64,000 bases of DNA from positions 8,572,291-8,636,290 of the forward strand of contig OZ020515.1 in NCBI GenBank assembly GCA_963971425.1, given 5' to 3'. A program made the position numbers and the translations under genes. Shown one piece after another: positions 36,980 to 48,532 of the stretch. Numbering within the stretch: the stretch's first letter is position 1; every line of letters starts with the position of its first letter. This DNA comes from Bryoerythrophyllum caledonicum. Lineage: Eukaryota > Streptophyta > Bryopsida > Pottiales > Pottiaceae. The notes under the pieces were generated by a model. It ran no database searches and had not been told where the DNA came from. It saw only the letters and a list, made by a program, of their open reading frames with translations.

Positions 36980-37690
36980 GTCACAATGAAATGAACCCAA
37001 TGCGTAGATGATGTGTAGATGGTGTGTAGATGATGTTCTACATGATCTATTCCACTCTTGCATTCTCCCAAGGATGGTCACCCCGGTCATCCTTTAAGGA
37101 TTAATGTATGATAAATCCAAACTATAGATAGTAGAATTGGAATTAATAAACAAGGTGAAGCAATAAGGATCTTTTGGCAAGTTGTCTATAGGCACGACCT
37201 TTAGACACATACAAAATTAACCATAGGCCTATTGTAACAAAGAACACACAAACAATGTGAACTGTAGATCCTTGAAAAAACAAGAAACAAAAAACTTGAG
37301 TTCCAATCATATTCAATTATTTCTCAATTAATCCAATCTCACCTCAAGTGACAGGAAGAAGGCAAACATTCATCATCCTAACTCATGCAGACTAATTCTT
37401 CACTCTCAAAAATGACTAAAACTAGTTGGATAGATCCAATTTTTTAAAGAAAAGTTTAGGGTTGGCAATTAATGTACGGTTTTGTCACTACACTAAAGGA
37501 GTGGTTTGCATCTAGTGCACTAGTTCAGGTTTAGTGTATACTACACTAAACATCATTTTTAGTATAGTGGATCTTTTTGACGTTAAATGGTTAAATCTTG
37601 AATAACATGATTTCATTTTAGTACAGACATCTAGGATAAGTAAACTTACCTCAACGTTGTGGACGTACTTAGACTTCGTCGGGTCCTTTG
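36980..37690. other. stretch without a gene
   Basis: Flank of the transposon. A short imperfect repeat of TAGATGATGTG lies at 37010-37040. Nothing else recognised. Confidence 0.4.
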
Positions 37691-37699
37691 CCCGCTAAC

Positions 37700-37920
37700 T
37701 AATTCATTTATTCATTCATTCGTTTGTGATCATCTATGCCACAAGACTTATTGAAAAGCTCAAGCAATGCCTTTCACTTGCGGTCCACTCTTGCACTTGC
37801 ATTTTCACTGCGTTGCCTTTCCAATAGCAACAATGCTTCATATCCTAACGCCATCCTCAAACCTATGTTCCTTACTGCACACCTCACGGCTCTTCCTTGA
37901 AGGTCAGAGTTTATTACCTG
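37700..37920 (+). repeat. diverged copy of the RPT1 5' leader
   Basis: The stretch from TTCATTCGTTTGTG through CACTTGCGGTCCACTCTTGC, TTGCATTTTCACTGCGTTGC, CCTAACGCCATCCTCAAACC and CACACCTCACGGCTCTTCCT parallels 54640-54835, the leader just upstream of the RPT1 start. Order and spacing are kept and most blocks match at four of five bases or better. The copy stops where the RPT1 ATG would be; different coding sequence follows. Confidence 0.8.
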
Positions 37921-37979
37921 TATTGGCATTTGATTCTTCCAACAATTTTTTTCAAGTACATTATGTTTTCGCCTTATAG

Positions 37980-39227
37980 GTTGGTGGAAGTCGTTCGCGA
38001 CGAGTTTCCAACAAGAATTACAAGCACACAAGATTGGATCTCATCGTCACCGACATTCCCGAGAACTTGCCAGTTCCTTGATTCCTCAACATAGTTCCCA
38101 CATTCCTTCATGGAATGTCAGGCCAGAGAAATATATTGATACAATCTTCGAGTTTGCCGACAATTATTGTCATGACGATGCGGCATTACTTCTACTGCAT
38201 CCGAATGATAAAGATCTTCAACTGGAGATTGATGATTGTGCTTCCACTTATGAGTTCAAGCTCTTGATCGACTGGTGGGTTTTAAACGAGCTTCCTCTAG
38301 CTTTGCCTCGGGATCGTTCTGTAACGGTAACTTCCTTGAACATGTACTCTATACTTAATGGCTATAATTTCAAATGTTTGCATTGTTTTTGTGTGTCCCA
38401 CGGACATTTTATTGCAGGGCACGCGTTTCTGTGTTCAGTTCTTTGTTTGTGACAGTCATATCACCTCCAAATTCGTAGTTAGTTCCCCTCTTAGAGAGCT
38501 TGACATCTTATTCAATCTAGTTAACTCTGCCTCACAGCTTATGCAAAGAGAGTTACCATGGCTTAGGGGCTCAAGAGAAATCTGTGGATCTCATGAAGAT
38601 AGTACTAGAATCCCTTACCAAAGTGGGTGACATTGTTATGGATTGGAATGCCTCTACATGTAATTGTTACTTTCATTTATTTGCATACTTCCAAATTTTT
38701 ATCCTTGTAGTATTCATATATTTCATTATTTTGGAAATGATACATTGTAGATTCAACCATTTGGGTATGCCAGTCTATTGGCCGATATATTTTAGCTTTC
38801 GAGGAGGATTGAAAGATATTCTGGTGGATGTTGGCGCCACTGATTCCAAAGCCGACCGTAGATTCGGGAATGGAGAAGATGAAGCATGTGCGGCGCAAGC
38901 AAGGTAGACCATATCAAGAAAGGCAGAAGAGCAGTCGCATTCCTTCATGTAAGTAAGTTTCCACTTAAGATTCCACTTGTCATGGGGAAAATGCTAATCA
39001 TCAATATTTAATGGAATTCTAATGCCTCTATGTTTCATTGCAGCGTCAGGGGAGTAGAAATACCACAATCTCCACCTTCTATATGTTGTCTTCCAGTCTA
39101 TGCTAGGAAATATGCGGAAATACTGTCGACAACAAGGTCCTCACCTTTGTCACGTCGACGAAGAAAATATCATCACGGTGTGCTACAATATCTAGATGTA
39201 GTGGCTGATGAAGGTTTTGGGAATTGA
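37980..39227 (+). pseudogene. DNA N4/N6-methylase-like gene, degenerate
   Basis: Downstream of the copied RPT1 leader, an acceptor before 37980 opens RLDLIVTDIPENLPVP, which resembles motif IV (D/N-P-P-Y/W) of adenine/cytosine-N4 methylases. One frame away comes YIDTIFEFADNYCHDDAALL, LLHPND and LLIDWWVLNELPLALPRD. After a GT-AG intron (38327-38417), GTRFCVQFFVCD follows. Near 38575-38660, in another frame, QEKSVDLMKIVLESLTKVGD then IVMDWNAST resembles the motif X/I region (K-P-x-x-L-L ... G-D-x-V-x-D-x-x-x-G-x-G), though the Gly signature is altered. Last exon candidates are 38740-38907 and 39047-39227. At least two frame changes indicate a pseudogene. Family known in permuted (beta-class) DNA methylases; assignment is by motif. 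Confidence 0.5.
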
Positions 39228-39239
39228 GGCCAATTTCAA

Positions 39240-40110
39240 AGTCATGGATTAGTTGTTTTTAGTTTCTATTTATACTTTTATTTCTACACTGTAGCAGTAG
39301 AGGTAAGCTATGATGTTTCTAAAGATATTGCAGTATTAGTTCGACATACAAGAGTTGATGTTGGAGAATGTCAATCATTTAGTTGAAACTTCAGTTTGTT
39401 TTTGCTAAATGATAAACAATCATTGTTGATTGTTGAGATGACAACTTAAATAATATATTTGTGAGGTTCTTGAGCCTTTTAATTTAGTGCCTTACAATTG
39501 AATGTGTACTCTTACCCGAAACTCGACGGGTTCCTTGGATGTGGATATGCATTACATTTTTTACATTGGATTTTTTTATACTACGATAGCCATTTCAAAA
39601 ACACAACTTCTGATCTACTATAAACCGAGGTTGATGTTGGAGTGCTGCTAAACTCTTGATATAAAATTGAACGTCTTGTCGATGACGCAAATTAGTTCTT
39701 GAAAATGTGCAAAAAATGTACTACACCTCATTATCATGGCCAATTTGGAAATAAATATCATCTTATGAATATCGTATGGTTGATGTCCTCGTAAACTTTC
39801 CTGAACTGAATACTCAACATATGTATGTAGTTTATCTTAAAACAATGTCCATATGTATTGTACACCATTTGTACATACTAATTTCATTGTTCTAAAATAG
39901 TACGGCATGGTCACTCATCCACGGCTATAGGATATCTTATAACACTATAACAATAAATCAATACTATTTATGATCAATTCTATTCCTCTAATATTTCTAA
40001 TATGATTGAATAGTGTAATAAAATCCTAGACTAAAGGCCCTTCAAAGTATAATAATTTATTGCAAATTTTGCCTTTCACTCTTCAAACCCACTATTTTCT
40101 GCTCACTACT
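39240..40110. other. AT-rich stretch without a gene
   Basis: Lies between the methylase-like pseudogene and the LINE endonuclease. I looked for reverse transcriptase blocks on the minus strand, since the LINE should continue here, and saw none. Confidence 0.45.
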
Positions 40111-40112
40111 CA

Positions 40113-41800
40113 CTACTCTCTGTTCACAAAATAGCATTCCCCATTTTCATGATTAAAGAGGGTATTTTTGAGGTTGTCAATTTGTAAGGAATTCTTTTCA
40201 AAAAATGTTGTATTAAAGTTTTGTACCTTTTCTTTGGGGATAGGGTTGAAAATTTGAATATCATTTGGGTTTGTGGTAGTGGAAGGTCTGCTAATAAGGG
40301 TGCTGTGTGGAATGTTGAGTTGAATTGGAAAGTGGTCTGAGTTTAAATTGGTTGTCGTGTTAGTAGTAGCTGTGTATTGGGTGGGATTTGATGTTTTTAT
40401 ATAAAAACCATCAATTAGGCTGGTGTACATGTAGTTGAGTCCGCCTTGTCTAGAATATGGAGTCTTAGTTGGAATATATGCAAGTTTTAGGTTGTATGTG
40501 TAATTTTGCCTTTGGTAGTCTTTTTCAGCTGGGGGGTCAGGATATGGCCGTTTTGTCTTCCAAGTAGGGCAATGTCTTGATTAAAGTCTCCGCACAAAAT
40601 TATGGTGTGATTGGTGTGTGAGCTAATTTGAGTGGTGATGGTGGTTTGGATATCTGGAATAAGTCTAGAGTCTTTTAGATGTGAGGGCATGTACAAATGT
40701 AGAATAAGCCATGGTTGGAGTGGTCAATTTGCAATTTTGATAATTTGTAAGTATGGCAATATGTTAACAAGGATAGGGATTTTGGTAACGTTTCTGGGAA
40801 AAGTGTAAGATTGGTGTATGAGCATAAGAAGTCCACTTCTCGCCGGCGTATATGGCATTTGTTGTTGGATGCATCGTGTAAGTGCATGCGTGTTGTTGAA
40901 TGTGAGCTTGTAGTTGGGAAAAATTCTTTGTATATATTTTGTAGATTTTGTAGCGCTTAGTTTAGTTTCTTGAATGGCAATTATTGCCGCGAGGGGATTA
41001 GTATGAGAAGCTAGATTATGGATGTATGGTAGGGCGGTGTTTAATGATGAGGCGTTCCATGTTGTTACATAGGTGTCTCTAATTTCCATGTTTGGTGTAT
41101 GAGGGAGAGGAGGGATGTGGATGGGTGGTTGGGGAGGATGTGTGTATGCATTTATTGAATCAAAGCATCGCAGAGCTTCTTGGATGAGATTGTATGGGAA
41201 GAAGGGAAATTGTGATTGTAATGTTTCGAGGGTGGAGGTGGGATTGGACTGTGAATGAAGTTATATAAGTCGTTGTGGAGAGAGTTTTTGTGTTGCAAGT
41301 CGTTGTCTTCTAGGAATTTGGCGTATGGATGTTTTGTTTTCATGTCTTTGGAGGGGGGGTTTGTAAGGAAGAGAGGGTGTTTAGTAGTAGCTTTGTCCAA
41401 TATGTTGGATTAGTGTTTGTGGTAGTTTGTCCAATGATGTTATTACATTTGTCTATTGAGAGGTGAAGGGTGGTAATTAAAACGTAGAGAATGTGCGAGG
41501 GTGGGTAGTTATTATTATTATTATTTATTGTACAAAATGGAAAATATGTGGGTTTAGCGTGGTGTATTTTTGATGGAGTACGTGGGTATTTTTAAAAATT
41601 GGTACAAAAGTTGAGGCTAGGTGTTGGTATTTTGGATGGAATTTTATTGTGCTTGGAATAAAAAATGTGTTAGCCATTTTTTTGTGTTTTTTTGGCTGAG
41701 TGTAGAAGACATTAGGTATTGGACCAAGATTGGTTTCGATGTCTCCACGTAGTATTAGTAACAGTGTGCAGTGAATAAGGTTTCCGTACAAGAGTAGGAA
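40113..41800 (-). pseudogene. LINE ORF2 5' part: 2A-like leader and AP-endonuclease domain
   Basis: Minus strand. Near 41770-41700, LLLILRGDIETNLGP resembles the 2A-like leader (consensus D-x-E-x-N-P-G-P) found before many LINE endonucleases; here the first Pro is Leu. The APE-type endonuclease follows in several frames: YVTTWNASSLN and AIIAIQETKLSA (41080-40960), IILCGDFNQDIALLGRQNG (about 40610-40550), and TTTNLNSDHFPIQLNIP (about 40350-40310), the last being the SDH motif. Frames shift between blocks, and the reading ends at 40113 without reverse transcriptase. Sense strand strongly A/C-rich. Confidence 0.75.
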
Positions 41801-41860
41801 TAGTACGAAGAGTGGGATTTTAAAGGTGTACTTTCTTTGTTTGTTTACTTTATTTCTGTG

Positions 41861-41862
41861 GC

Positions 41863-41941
<79 letters not shown>
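41861..41941. repeat. (TTA)n microsatellite
   Basis: About 26 uninterrupted TTA units, bounded by a GTGGC sequence on the left and GCGTTG on the right. Confidence 0.97.
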
Positions 41942-43190
41942 GCGTTGTTGAGAATGTAGGGGGTGGAAATTAATAGTGTTGGAGATAAGGTAGCTGTGAG
42001 TGAGGTTTTTGTAGAATTTGGGGTAGGTGTGTAATATGTAAGGTATGAGCGTGGGGTTGGCTCCAATGGCACCTCGTACGAGAAGAGATATGTAATTTTT
42101 ATCAAAGAATATGTATTGGGGTAGGGTTGTATGTGGGGGTTTGTATTTTTCATTAGTATTTTGTTTAGTTTGGTAGGGGTGTTGGTTGTTTTCCGTGATT
42201 TGTTGGAATTTGTGTATCGTGATGAGTGATGTGGTTATGGTTGTGTTTATGAGAGGGGGTTTCTAGTGAAAGGTGTGGTGGCCTAGTATTTTAACTGCGA
42301 TATGGTATGTTTTTAGAGTTACGAATTTCTTAGCTTTGGTTGTATAGGAGTTGCAACTGTGTTTTGGATGGTGTGGTTGAGGGTTTTGTGTTGTCATTGG
42401 AAATATTTGTGTGTTGTGTACTATCTGGGTATGTATGGCTGTGACGTTGACTATAGATGTCATAAGAAAGGGGGTGGATAGATTGTTTGTAGTTGTAGGT
42501 GTATTTATGAACTGATGAGTGGTGTGGCTTGTGTTTATGGTCGTATTTGTGTATAATTGTAGGTTTAGAGTTATTTGGGTGTATGTGTTTGTGGGTGTGT
42601 TGGGGTTTAGCAATTTTATATGTGTGTTTGTTTTTTGTTTTTAGGGTGTCTTGCCATATGTATGCCTTTGGTGTAGTTCTAGATATTGATATGAGTGAAA
42701 TGGAAGTTGTGGTAAGGTTATACTTTGTGGTTAGGGGTGAGTTTGTAGTAGTGTGGGTTTTCTGTTTGTCGTTTTGGGAGGTGTGTATAAAAGGGTGTAT
42801 GTAGGGTGGTAAGTATTTTTAGTAGTTGGAGGTGTGTGTGGGAGTAGGGATAGTATGTTGTGTGTAGATGTATGAGGTGTGTTTTTAATGTAGATATGTA
42901 GTAGGGATGTATGAGTGTTGAGTGTGTATTCCATATGCGTTTTTCCAAGAGATATTCATACTGTAATGGTATATGTAGTGACAACGTTTATATATATGGA
43001 GGATTAAACCCCAAAACCAATATAGATGCCTACCATGTGGTCTCCAAATCGTGTATCTAGTTGTAGGTGTGTTGTAGCAAAAGTAGAGAGTATGTCTAGA
43101 GTAGGAGGTAGCTAGGGAGGGGAGTATAAAGACTATAGTGAGGCGAGAGTAAACTGCAGCGAGAGGAGTGGAATGGCATACCACTAGTGA
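41942..43190 (-). other. GT-skewed segment inside the LINE region
   Basis: The + strand is extremely rich in G and T, so the minus strand is A/C-rich with many THT/TNT-type codons. ORFs of 90-116 codons on the minus strand are low complexity. It probably belongs to the LINE, or is decayed DNA between ORF1 and ORF2, but no domain can be read. Confidence 0.4.
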
Positions 43191-43561
43191 AGGCAAAGTA
43201 GAGAAAGAGTGGTGATTTTGGGAGTTTATAGCTAGCCGGAGGGATGTGGAAAGTATTTAGGTAGTAAATATGAGAGTACCAACTAGCATATTGTAGTGGG
43301 GGAGAGAGAACATACTGGAGGAGATAAGAATTTCAATGAACACGGGAGTGCACAAAAAGAGTTGAAAAAGGTGGAGAAGAGGAGTGATAACCTTGTTCAC
43401 CCATGTGGTTCTACATTGGTGATATCTTTGGCCATAGTCCTTGGTCAATCCACGTTTGAGTGGTCCTCTAGAGCTGGAATAATTGGTGACCGCGATCCTG
43501 TAATTTGTTGCATAGCCATCAGTGCAGAGGCCATCAACTACTCAATATTTGAGAGTTTTGT

Positions 43562-44999
43562 CTATAACTCATTGGTGCAGTTGTCAGTGTAGGCCCTTGT
43601 ATCCTCAATGATGTCCTCTCTAAGGGTGGAGAGCTCCTCGCGCAATCTCTTGTTGCCTGCATCTATAATAGAAGTCATTTCTGACGTGGTAATGCTTGTA
43701 GGAGTGGCGGTAGCTTGGAGGGACGCCACAGTGTTTACAAGTGTTTTGTTGATGTCATTGAAATTCCATTTCTCCAAAAAGAGGGTGGAGGGTGGGTCAT
43801 CACCGTCGAGGTTGTGGCGGTGGGGAGAAATCTCCACTTGATGTCGCCCTATTGTGAAGGTCTTGTGAAGAAATTGGCGGTAGATGATGGGATTAGGGAA
43901 TTGCACATTGGCACTGCCATTGTGCTTTCCTCTTTGCTGTCTGTGGAACCATAGGGAGATGACATTCTCGGCATCAAAGATTTGGTGGATAATAGCCGTG
44001 GTTTCTGCCACGCTCATAAGGATGGAAAGTTGGGAAAGGGTAACCGTCAATGCGTCCTTCTTGGCTCTACGAGCAGGGGAGAGGCTTCCAGAGCTACTAG
44101 CGCGCGTTGATACCACCTCATGGTGTGTGGTAATCTGGTGGAGCTCATTTTTTTGGGTTGTTGGGGGCTGGGGCAACTATGAAGGCGTGTGACTCCTCTT
44201 GTACCTTCTGCACATCTGTAATCTTGAATTCCAAGTTTCCCGAGAAACTGTTTGCCACCACATCTTGGAAGAGGGTGTGGGCAACAATATTCTTGATTCG
44301 TATTGATAAGTTCCTTCGTGCCATCGTGTGGAAAGTTTTGCATACTTTCCCTCGAGAGGCCTATCTTATAGGATCCAAGTGTAGGATGAAGTAGCGGGTG
44401 GCACGAAGGAGAGCAATAGCGTCGACCTCCGGTCTAAGAAGATGCAATTTGATGATACCTGACCAAATACCCTTTTGTCCCTCTTTTTTGACCCCTTTGC
44501 ATAAAACTGGAATGGAGTCCATTGAGGTAGTGCCTAATGGCATTTTCATGTGACTAAGCCTAGCTAGAGCAAGTTCCTTCACATCATCATCGTACTTGGG
44601 GTGTTGTCGCAATTCAGAATGAATTGCCATCTAAAAGTCATAGGAGAGTCTTGTGACAGGGTTTGTAGGAATATCGAAGGGTACCTGTGTAAGATTATAA
44701 TGTTGGCCTTCAATGTTGTTGTTGTGCATCGAGGAGTATTGGAGTTGTGGGATCTTAGGATAGGCCACGACAACACCTAGGGCCTCCTGTGCTTCTTCTT
44801 TGGGTACTCCACGAGTGATCATATCTCTAACACTCTCCCCACTGAACAGGGGCTTGTGCTCCACATCCGTGGCAAGTTTTTCCATAGTGGAAAAACCCAA
44901 CCAAAATTGAAATGAACAGAGGTCAAGAATGGAAACCTGGATGGGGGTGAGAGACTTATCTCTGGCTTTTTTAGAGGGGGTTGGACCTTCACTTGCCAT
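43562..44999 (-). pseudogene. LINE ORF1-like protein, disrupted
   Basis: Begins at 44999 (MASEGPTPSKKARDKSLTPI), passes a stop at about 44631, continues in the same frame to 44361 (LARLSHMKMPLGTTSMDSIP; LRATRYFILHLDPI), then stops again. A second frame (44340-44160) carries SIRIKNIVAHTLFQDVVANS. The third piece (44176-43562) has FDAENVISLWFHRQQRGKHN, YRQFLHKTFTIGRHQVEISP and a helical tail (RLREELSTLREDI). The blocks fit an RRM-like nucleic-acid chaperone as found in LINE ORF1; position and strand match ORF2 at 41.8-40.1 kb. At least two stops and one shift. Confidence 0.55.
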
Positions 45000-45084
45000 T
45001 AAGACTAGCTTTTCAGTCTCTTAGGTCTTCGTAAAGCATGGTGGGAAGTTTTCAGTATCCATGGCGTCCATCTTGGCTCTGGGT

Positions 45085-46300
45085 GGGGGCCGTTGGACTA
45101 GGAGGTTGCTAGACTAGGGAGTCGTCAAGGGTCGCTGGGCTAGGAGGTCGCTAGACTAGGGATCGTTGAGGGTCGTTATACTAGGGGGTCGTTGAGAATA
45201 GAGTAGGTCTTTGGGAAGGGGGTCATTGGGGCAAGGAGGGTTGTTGGGATGAGGAGGGTTGCTGGGTCGGGGAAGGACGCTGGTGGGGATTGGATTGCGT
45301 CCACTTGAACGCTTGAGTTGTTGGCTAAAGTCTGTGCTCCTCGTATTGGGGATCTACATGCACTCTGCCTCTTCCTCGTTCAGTGATGTTTTGGTATTGG
45401 ATTCCACTCTATATCTTCCTGGTCCAATGATGTTCTGGTGTTGGGGTTCTGCACTTGCACTTTGTGTCTTCCTCGTCAGATGATGCTGCGGTATTGGAGT
45501 TTTGCACTTGGGCTCTACGTCTTCCTTGTTAGGTGCTGCTCTGAGACTCTTTGTCTTTCTCGTCCAGTGATGCACTTTGAGTGAAGCACTTTGAGTAGGG
45601 TTCACTGATGCTTCTTGACAAAGAAGACGTCCTCGTTAAGTGATGCTTCTAATCTAGCGATGCACATTGAGTGTCCTTTGTCGTGCGGAGCACTTTGAGT
45701 GGAGTTCTTTTTGCCGTCTGAGACTCTTTGTCATGTGGAGCAAACTTGCGCTCTTGTCGAGTGCAGCTCTACCGTCGTCTTCTTCGTCGAGTGAAGCACC
45801 TCCGCAAAATGAACCTGCTCTCTGATGCTCTTCGTTGCCGTCGTTGGGTGAAGCGTTTTTTTTTGTCTTTTGTGTCGAGTGTTGCTCTTCTTTTCATCTT
45901 CTTTGTCAAGTGAAGCACTGGAGGAAAATGATGCTAAGATCAGAGATCACACTTACACTGTGGGTTCTGGCGCTTGTTCTCTGTTCAGATTGAGTACTTA
46001 GGCAGTCGTTGTTCTTCTCGAGGTTGTTGTACAAAAGTGCCAACACTGCTTGTTTCGGCAGTTTCGGCAGGGTTGTACTCATCTCGCAGTAGTTGGTTGG
46101 AAGGTGCCGGCTATTGTCTAAGGTGTGGTCTTGTGCACTTGGGGTTGATGATGGTGTTGGATCTTGGTGTTGAAGTGCTTAGTTGATGTTGATAGATTGC
46201 TAATGATGTCTTGGTGTCTCAAGTTGAAGTTGCTAGTGATGCCTTGGTAGGCATTGATGTTGGCTTAGGCTTGACATGTTTAGGAGTAGCGGATGCTTAA
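45085..46300 (-). repeat. tandem-repeat leader upstream of LINE ORF1
   Basis: 45090-45260 holds short G-rich units (CTAGACTAGGGAGTCGT and relatives). 45350-45900 holds degenerate units of about 50-60 bp sharing CTTCCTCGTTCAGTGATG-like sequence. Both lie directly upstream (in minus orientation) of the LINE ORF1 start, where LINE promoters with tandem monomers are expected. No gene is supported in it. Confidence 0.5.
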
Positions 46301-48530
46301 CCTGGTGTCTCTCTAAAATTTCTAGGAAAAAATGTGCAACGCTTCCGTGCTCTACTACGGATGTGGAGATCTAGAGGTATGATGCATTTCTTGTTACAGA
46401 GTTCTAGGGCACACGCGCTTGCTGCTTCTGAGTGTGGTGCCCTCCAGGATGTGGCTGCGACTGTATGAGCTCCGCGTTTCAGTGTTGGGGCGTGTGCTCT
46501 TGATGTCTTAGATTGTGTAGTGACTAGTTGCTAGTGTTGTGAATATTGATCTACGAAGAGTTGTTGTTGTTTTGGAGTTGCGTTGGTCTTGTCTTCCCTG
46601 AAGTAATATAGGATAAATATCTCGGTCGGGGAGATGCGGGGACTAACAAAGAAGCCTGTAGATTTGGTATCCAGCCTTTAGATCTTAGGCAGATCTTTTG
46701 GTGTGAGACTTAGCTAGATCTATGTGCCAACATTTGCTCCCAAATTTTTCAGTAAACGCACATTATAGATCTACCACAATCTTACGTTCACTCTTCTATC
46801 CCCAAATCTGATGCTTGTGAGCCCCCTCCAACATGGTCTGCTTCCCCAACCTCTTTTTCCTCTCATATCTAAGGTTTGTGGGAGCTCTCACCAATTCCAG
46901 CCACCTCTTGGTGCCCACAATCTTGTTTCTGAGACTAAGTCCCACCTCCCCTAACCAAAAATTTTGGAGCTCACTCAGCCAATACCAAACAAAATCCAAT
47001 CAATCACTCCTAGCGCTAGTCATGTTACATGCTACATCAATCCATTTGACAACATACTCAGCAAGGAAAAAGGCACATGGCTCTGATTCTCCTCCGTGGT
47101 ATTTCATCTTCACCAGCTGACAACTAACCGAAGGTTTCAACTTAACCGGGGCCAAGTCTCTCGCCACCGCCTTCACCTCAATTTGATTATCCCTATGCAT
47201 TCACGAGCAATACCGACCAATGAGCAATATAGAATTCCGCGATCCATCCGATTTCAGGATTGGAGGATCCTTCAATCTCTACAAACACTAGGACAAAGAA
47301 TAATGTAGCGACTGTATGGCTCGGATAAACACTGCAACAACTATGGCTAATCCTAACACTGGAACAATTTGTGGCTAACCTCAACCTAAGAAGTATTACG
47401 CCTACATGGACAATCGCAAAATCCCTTGATCTTCACAAGGCATCGGAGGATCCCTCGATCCTCACAATCAATCAATCAAATATACACAATCAATCGAATG
47501 CTAGGTTGTGGATTAGATTTAGCATTGGGATTTGTATTCTAGGATTTAGGATTTAGGGTCTAGGTTTAGGTTTAGGATTTAGGGTTTGGAGTACTTACAG
47601 GCTCAACCATTCTAGCTCCTCTCCGGTCTTTGTTTCTCTGGTCTTATCTGCCATCTTCACTAATTTGAGCCACTGCTCTCAATGTAAGATAATCCAATTT
47701 CAATAACATAATTTCAAGAAGATTTCGACTCAATATTCCATTTCAATCACCAAGCAACATGATTTTGACTATGTCTTAAACCGATAATATGCAGCTCACA
47801 TATCAATTATAAGAACTGTCTCTTCTAACAATGTACAATTTTCAAACTACCAAATTTCTTACCTCAACTTTTGAATACCGCAAAGAAATTCTAGAGGAGG
47901 CTACAATGCAACAATAATCAACACCAGACTGTAATTACAAAGGAATTCTACATGCACATTGCATTGAACATGCATAACAAATATTGGTAACAACATTATT
48001 CTAAAAAATGGAAACAAAATTACATACCTTTTTATCAAAACCTAGGATACCACCAAGGTTGTTCATAGGACCTCTCCGTCCAAAGTATTGTCCGATCTGC
48101 ATGTCTGTTTGTTAAGGCTCAGTGGAGGTTCATTATGGGTCAACTTAAAGTTGACTATCTGAAGGGTTACAATGGAGTTACCTTGTCCACCTAGGATGCC
48201 ACGCGTTTGACATGTCACTGAATATTTTGAGGTATACGGTTGACATAGAGGAGCGCGATTGGCTGGGAGGCGCGAGCGTGTAGGAGGGGGAGTGTGTGGG
48301 GGAGGGATAGTGGGCGCGCGCGTCTAAGGGGGGCGCATGCGTCTAGGAGGGGGCGCTCACATCTAAACTTTCAAGCATTTCAAGGCATGCCTTCTATGGA
48401 CGAGAACCAAATTTCTATATATGTATACGAAAAAATACATTCAATAACCTTAGTCAATGTTTAATGGAAATTTATATATATATATATAACTCTATATCTA
48501 CTAATCTTCTATGTAATATGTTGACTTCCA
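46300..48530. other. stretch without a recognised gene
   Basis: Minus-strand ORFs at 47200-46796 (CAFFLAEYVVKWIDVACNM; FWLGEVGLSLRNKIVGTKRW) form a possibly coding piece of unknown family with a stop between. A degenerate telomere-like run (TTTAGGG/TTTAGGTTTAGG variants) lies at 47515-47592. 48.24-48.36 kb is G-rich and rich in GCGC (GGGCGCGCGCGTC). Confidence 0.4.
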
Positions 48531-48532
48531 TA

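Noticed and set aside
41845-42153. ORF with a long poly-isoleucine run (minus)
   Set aside because: It is a translation of the (TTA)n microsatellite, not a protein gene.
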